Assembly (NCBI GenBank): GCA_040437565.1 | Contig: JBDOQK010000050.1 | Location: 1 to 64,000, forward strand | Reading direction: 5' to 3' | Source of the DNA: Albugo candida | Lineage: Eukaryota > Oomycota > Peronosporomycetes > Albuginales | DNA length: 64,000 bases | Shown: positions 60,001 to 64,000 of the stretch, in pieces | How positions within the stretch are numbered: position 1 is the first letter of the stretch | How the letters are laid out: each line of letters starts with the position of its first letter | The notes under the pieces: generated by a model | Told to the model about the DNA's origin: nothing | The model's database searches: none | The model's input: only the letters and a program-made list of their open reading frames with translations | Program-made: the position numbers and the translations under genes

Positions 60001-60098
60001 CCATTGGGACCGGTGATGCAATTAAACTGAGAATGAAAAGATATCTCATGGACGCCACAGAAGGATTTGAAGTTCGTGACAATCATTCTCTGGATCAT
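54040..60098 (-). CDS. SMC-family ATPase, multi-exon
   Basis: SMC proteins form ring complexes that shape chromosomes. N-terminal exons (60098 downward) code MIQRMIVTNFKSFCGVHEIS, then the Walker A GPNGSGKSNILDAICFAFG assembled across two introns. Coiled-coil exons fill about 55,000-59,300. A hinge-like segment lies near 57,250-57,640 (ILALGVILEKYLMVRMCLNE, then ILIKIDPCVHGVSERIQQLI). The C-terminal head has LSGGQLALLG (ABC signature), then exon 54389-54298 with LCILDEIDAALDEQNQ (Walker B and D loop), 54242-54174, and the last exon 54123-54040 ending TRQKRE. Three gaps with overlaps lie inside, so many frames look broken; the copy at 55020-55160 carries a frameshift that the copy at 54481-54620 lacks. 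I cannot assign the subunit (SMC1-6); the head reads between SMC2- and SMC4-like. Middle exons were not all resolved. Confidence 0.82.
54481..55458. other. Assembly gap 54920-55019 with diverged duplicated flanks
   Basis: Bases 54481-54919 match 55020-55458 around 100 N, but with at least a dozen differences and one indel, far more than most other pairs. They are probably two haplotypes joined head to tail, or one low-quality contig end. Confidence 0.85.
55392..56459. other. Assembly gap 55876-55975 with duplicated flanks
   Basis: Bases 55392-55875 recur at 55976-56459 around 100 N, inside the SMC coiled coil. It partly overlaps the preceding pair, so 55392-55458 is present three times. Confidence 0.92.
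57518..57883. other. Assembly gap 57651-57750 with duplicated flanks
   Basis: The 133 bases 57518-57650 recur at 57751-57883 around 100 N, in the hinge-coding part of the SMC gene. Confidence 0.92.
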
Positions 60099-60347
60099 CT
60101 TGCGCTTTTGATTCTTCGTCAACTTCAACAAGCGCAATTTTTTATAATTACCAGGTTTTTGCTAGTTCAACTTCAATTCAACTGCAAAGTAAATAAAGCT
60201 TAAGAAGGCAAGTCGTAGCGGTGGAAAGGAGACATTGGATTTCCATTATATCATGACCATAAATTGATTTGAGAGCAGTGGAGAAGGACAGAATGAGCAG
60301 CGGACTAAACTTTTTACATTATGATAGTTCCTTTAGCGTATCGCATC

Positions 60348-61583
60348 TTACTTCTTGGAAGATCTGCGTTTCGAATCGTCTAAGATCATCCGTTTTCTCT
60401 CCAGCTTTTCTGCAACTTCAATTTCAAGTTTACGAATGTCGTCCATGGTCAAACCGTACCACTCATCCGTTAGACATTGCGCCTACAAGCTCATAACTAA
60501 GAAAACTACGTCTTGTAATTGACAAACACGAACCTGACAGAGTGTCGAGTGAAAGAGCTGACGTTGTTGATCTCTGATGCTCTTCTCTGCCTATATTTGA
60601 GCAATAATTTATGGTTGCAAGTGAGAGATGAAAAGCACTTGTGGCGCACACCTTTCCCTGAACTCCCCAGTATTCAAAGTTGATTCGGACCGCCTTATAG
60701 CACGTCATGACTGGTGTTATTTGATGGTACCAGTCTTTCGCTAGTGGGCCACGACCTGTTTTTTTCGACACGTACTATTGTCAGAGCAGACCGTATCAGT
60801 TCCAAGCCCAAAGACCTTGAAAAATTTGCTTACAGTAGCGGGATCGTCTTGGTCAGCCATGAGATTATTGGAGTATTTCTGAGCGATATCGAGTCTTTGT
60901 GGAATACAAATGAATTAGAGGTCTTGAATGCTAGCGGAAGAAAAAGATTTTATACACTTCAATGTTGCGTTTTGCAAGCTCCTTCTCCGACAAATTGAGA
61001 GCGTTAGCTGAAGAAGGATGTCAGTTATGATAACCGGTGTGCATGTCCACAGGGAATAAAGTACAAACACGTGGTTCCGCCGTCAGGCAGGTGCATGGAA
61101 TCGATCGCGATATAAAATCGATTTTTGGCAAGATATCCATTTACAATAACAGTCGTGCAGCGTGGATACGAGTTCCAGGCTTCTTCAATTAACACCATAC
61201 TGTCTTCTGGGCAACTGACGTAACGTCAGAAAAGACATCGAGGGCAGGAGATGAATCGTACAGTGCTGAAAAAAATCCGGGTATCTTGGATTTACAATAG
61301 TAATGCTTCAAAGTATATTGGCCTTTATCATGAGGGACGGGCCAATTTGATACGGAAGAAACGGAGACCTACGATATGATTGAGATAACCTTCAAAGATG
61401 AGCAAATTGAAGCAGCACAACTTGGCCATTTGTGTTATCATAAGGCTCATTTTTGACGATTTCAACACCTTCGCCGCCTCCTGTGAGTTTCTCACTTGCA
61501 TCTACGACCATGTACAATTGTGCGATTTGGAAATCGTCAACAGTCATGTGCAGCGGAACACGGAACTCATGTATCAACACCAT
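60348..61583 (-). CDS. Class I phosphatidylinositol transfer protein, 269 aa
   Basis: PITPs move phosphatidylinositol between membranes. Eight exons by eye on the minus strand: 61583-61427, 61322-61262, 61214-61069, 61007-60956, 60894-60816, 60774-60652, 60590-60534, 60482-60348; total 810 bp, giving 269 residues (human PITP-alpha 271). Signatures in order: VPLHMTVDDFQIAQLYMVVD and TGGGEGVEIVKNEPY, MVLIEEAWNSYPRC, LDIAQKYSNN, KKTGRGPLAKDW, VMTCYKAVRINFEYWGVQGK, and WYGLTMDDIRKLEIEVAEKL. Introns are 41-104 bp. All are GT..AG except the first, which best fits a GC..AG pair and has GGCCAA at both ends. No single frame exceeds about 100 codons, so the gene is easily missed. It starts 152 bp from HID1, head to head. 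Confidence 0.9.
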
Positions 61584-61735
61584 CTCCTGTGTGCTGAAAG
61601 AGAGCACACAGCGGAAGCACAATCCGTTTTGAATGCGTTAGTGTGACACACATATTGTTAGGGTCAGCTCTATTCAATTTCATCTCATCACCAAAATAGT
61701 GGAGAGAAAAAGACGCTCTTTTCGCTGTGATTACT
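61584..61735. promoter_or_regulatory. 152-bp divergent promoter (PITP / HID1)
   Basis: The start codons of PITP (minus, 61583) and HID1 (plus, 61736) are only 152 bp apart, so the two genes must share or overlap their promoters unless one has an upstream non-coding exon. No specific motif was identified. Confidence 0.5.
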
Positions 61736-64000
61736 ATGGGAAACAGCGACAGTAAAAGCAGATTTAGAGAAAGCGTATATAAATTGAACAATGAGATCAT
61801 TTCCGCGAAAAATCTCGAGTTCTGGGACAAGTTGTGGCGAATTCCAACCGCAGCAGAAGAAATCTACACATTAATCCAGCCTGACGATGTTCGAATGCTA
61901 CGAAGACAACAACCAGCTAATCTCGCCACAATGGTCCGCCAGGCGATATCTCAATTGACGCAGATTGTCAAGACCCCGCTGCCTAAGTACTATTCACAAG
62001 CAACAAACTGCGTACGGCACGCTACTCGAACAAACTTCTATTTACTCACTGATCTAAATTAGGTTCGCATCTTGACTCGATTGATTCCATTCATATTGGA
62101 GGATTCTTGTACGTGATAGAATACCCGCAAACGTCTGCGATGAATGCTTACAAACGCTGAAAAGCGGATGAGTTTGTAGAGCAGCTTTTCTGGATTCCTC
62201 CTTTGGAATGCAACGTAAGAGTGAAGCATAACGAGAGCGAAGCTGAGGACGACAAAAATGCTTCGAACACTCTGGATAGCGAATACATGGATGAAGTAGT
62301 GGCAACATCAACATTAGCGAGACAATTGGTTCATGCTATAATGGGGCTATTGTTTCTGCCCGATTACACAGTTTCTAATCAAGCTTACAAAGGTTATGGA
62401 GAAGAACTACAGTGTGTAATTCGGTCTGACGAATCACAAGAACCTCGTGTGTACCCTTCTGTACTTTGGGCTCCTGGTGTGGGGTATCCGGATGCAAATG
62501 TGAACAGCACGGTGCAATTCGATAAGAACCGTAAAGAAGTGCTCAAGCTCTTATTGACATGTTTTTCTGGAATTTTATTTCAGACCGCCGAAAGCTGTAC
62601 GAGTTGGAGCGATCGGTTCTTAAAAATCGCAACAGCGGACGAGTGTCCGTTTGCATCAACTTTGTTTTACTCGTTACTAAATGTGATGGTGACCTATGAT
62701 CCAGTCGGATGGGGAGTCCCGTACGCAACTACTATTGTCAATGATGACCGAGACTCTTTAGTTGATGCCGCGTTGCAAGTATTNNNNNNNNNNNNNNNNN
62801 NNNNNNNNNNNNNNNNNNNNNNNNNNNNNNNNNNNNNNNNNNNNNNNNNNNNNNNNNNNNNNNNNNNNNNNNNNNNNNNNNNNTGTGTACCCTTCTGTAC
62901 TTTGGGCTCCTGGTGTGGGGTATCCGGATGCAAATGTGAACAGCACGGTGCAATTCGATAAGAACCGTAAAGAAGTGCTCAAGCTCTTATTGACATGTTT
63001 TTCTGGAATTTTATTTCAGACCGCCGAAAGCTGTACGAGTTGGAGCGATCGGTTCTTAAAAATCGCAACAGCGGACGAGTGTCCGTTTGCATCAACTTTG
63101 TTTTACTCGTTACTAAATGTGATGGTGACCTATGATCCAGTCGGATGGGGAGTCCCGTACGCAACTACTATTGTCAATGATGACCGAGACTCTTTAGTTG
63201 ATGCCGCGTTGCAAGTATTTCTAGTGCTACTCGATTTTGGACAGACAAAAGCAATAATGAACGTGGATTCTGCTCAGCCTGCAACGAAGGCGTACTTCAA
63301 TATCAATGATGCGAAAAAACACAAGGGAACAAACAAGAAAGAGAGTGCGTCTACTGCAGCCACCGAAGTCGACACACTTCCAAATGCTTCATCTACCAAG
63401 ACTTTATCGACTCCATCAGAGTTTAATAATGTATATAGACGGCTACTAGCAACACTTTCACGAGAAGAAGACCTACATTTAGTGCTCAATAGCATTTCTC
63501 GACTCTTGAATAATTATCATCAGTCAATGAGCACATTACTACCCAATTCTATCAAGCAAATTACTTGCCATCAAGAGCTTCTAGTTTTATTGTGGAAATT
63601 GCTCGATGAGAACAAGAACTCGCTTCGGTTTGTATTACAAAAGCTCGACACCAATCAATTGGTAATCCCGTTGTTGTTTCTGATGTATGAAGGACGACAA
63701 GAGCCTTCCAAAGTGGGAATGATACATATATGCACCTTCATTTTATTGCTACTCAGTGGTGAGCGCGATTTCAGTGTCAATCTCAACAAATCTTTTGATC
63801 TGCGACTGCCGCTCGATCTGCCGATATTTTCAGGAAATCACGCCGATTTGTTGGTAGTTTGTCTGCACAAGATCATCGTCAGTGGTTATGAAAAGCTGAA
63901 TTCAGTGTACAATTGCTTCTTGACAATTATTTGCAACATTTCGCCCTACTGCATGAAGCTGCACATGGTACGTTGTCGTCCTCTGGCTTCTTCGTGTCAC
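61736..64000 (+). CDS. HID1: HID1 homologue, 5' part (runs off window)
   Basis: HID1 is a peripheral Golgi protein needed for dense-core vesicle and trans-Golgi function in animals. It begins MGNSDSKSRFRESVYKLNNE; Gly-2 after Met agrees with the N-myristoylation known for HID1. Exons: 61736-62011, 62063-62108, then 62165 onward; introns of 51 and 56 bp. Family blocks: FWDKLWRIPTAAEEIYTLI, ANLATMVRQAISQL, LTRLIPFILED, EQLFWIPPLE, LVHAIMGLLFLPDYTV, SVLWAPGVGYPDANVNSTV, KEVLKLLLTCFSGIL, SLLNVMVTYDPVGWGVPYA. The frame stays open to about 63967, where a donor-like gtacgt follows LHM. A gap with a 336-bp overlap lies in exon 3. The 3' part is outside the window. Confidence 0.93.
62448..63219. other. 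Assembly gap 62784-62883 with duplicated flanks
   Basis: Bases 62448-62783 recur at 62884-63219 around 100 N, inside HID1 exon 3. Removing one copy keeps the reading frame. Confidence 0.92.

Noticed and set aside
1-64000. CRISPR array, prophage or bacterial operon
   Set aside because: No regularly spaced short repeats, and the genes are spliced eukaryotic genes.

Overview
The window is a nuclear scaffold segment from a stramenopile, most likely an oomycete and possibly an Albugo-like white rust. The clues are compact host genes with very short introns (about 41-104 bp), FYVE and PX proteins of oomycete style, and degraded Mutator-, Tc1-, pogo- and copia-type elements. The genus is an inference.

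Layout. Bases 1 to about 23,100 are a transposon graveyard: a TIR-bounded element (2.7-3.8 kb), a Mutator-type fragment, Tc1/mariner and pogo relics, two head-to-head Mutator-like elements (6.7-10.8 kb), a relic of a less familiar DDE family (10.9-13.0 kb), a Ty1/copia fossil (17-22 kb) and a Ty3/gypsy fragment (22.4-23.1 kb). From 25 kb to the end the sequence is gene-dense: DENN protein, a DHHC pseudogene, a GRIP golgin, mitochondrial IF-2, a tandem-PHD protein, PIG-V mannosyltransferase, a FYVE protein, Mediator 15, a PWWP/DEK-C/TFIIS-N protein, a mitochondrial-carrier-family protein, a PX protein, PA2G4/EBP1, an SMC ATPase, a phosphatidylinositol transfer protein and HID1, which runs off the right end. 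Many act at Golgi or endosomal membranes (DENN, GRIP, FYVE, PX, PITP, HID1); a second set acts on chromatin and transcription (PHD, MED15, PWWP protein, SMC). I see no evidence that either set is a functional cluster.

A technical feature dominates the reading. There are 15 gaps of exactly 100 N, and 13 of them are flanked by direct repeats (66 to about 1,730 bp) whose left copy ends at the gap and whose right copy begins just after it. These are best read as overlapping contigs that were not merged. Several genes therefore look duplicated or broken although one continuous copy can be read; exon sums divisible by three after removing one overlap support this. Gene models below were made by eye from reading frames and GT/AG boundaries.

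No wholly new system was found. The best leads are the PWWP-DEK_C-TFIIS-N chromatin protein, the head-to-head Mutator pair with an inverted spacer, the DDE relic, and the assembly and haplotype signal.
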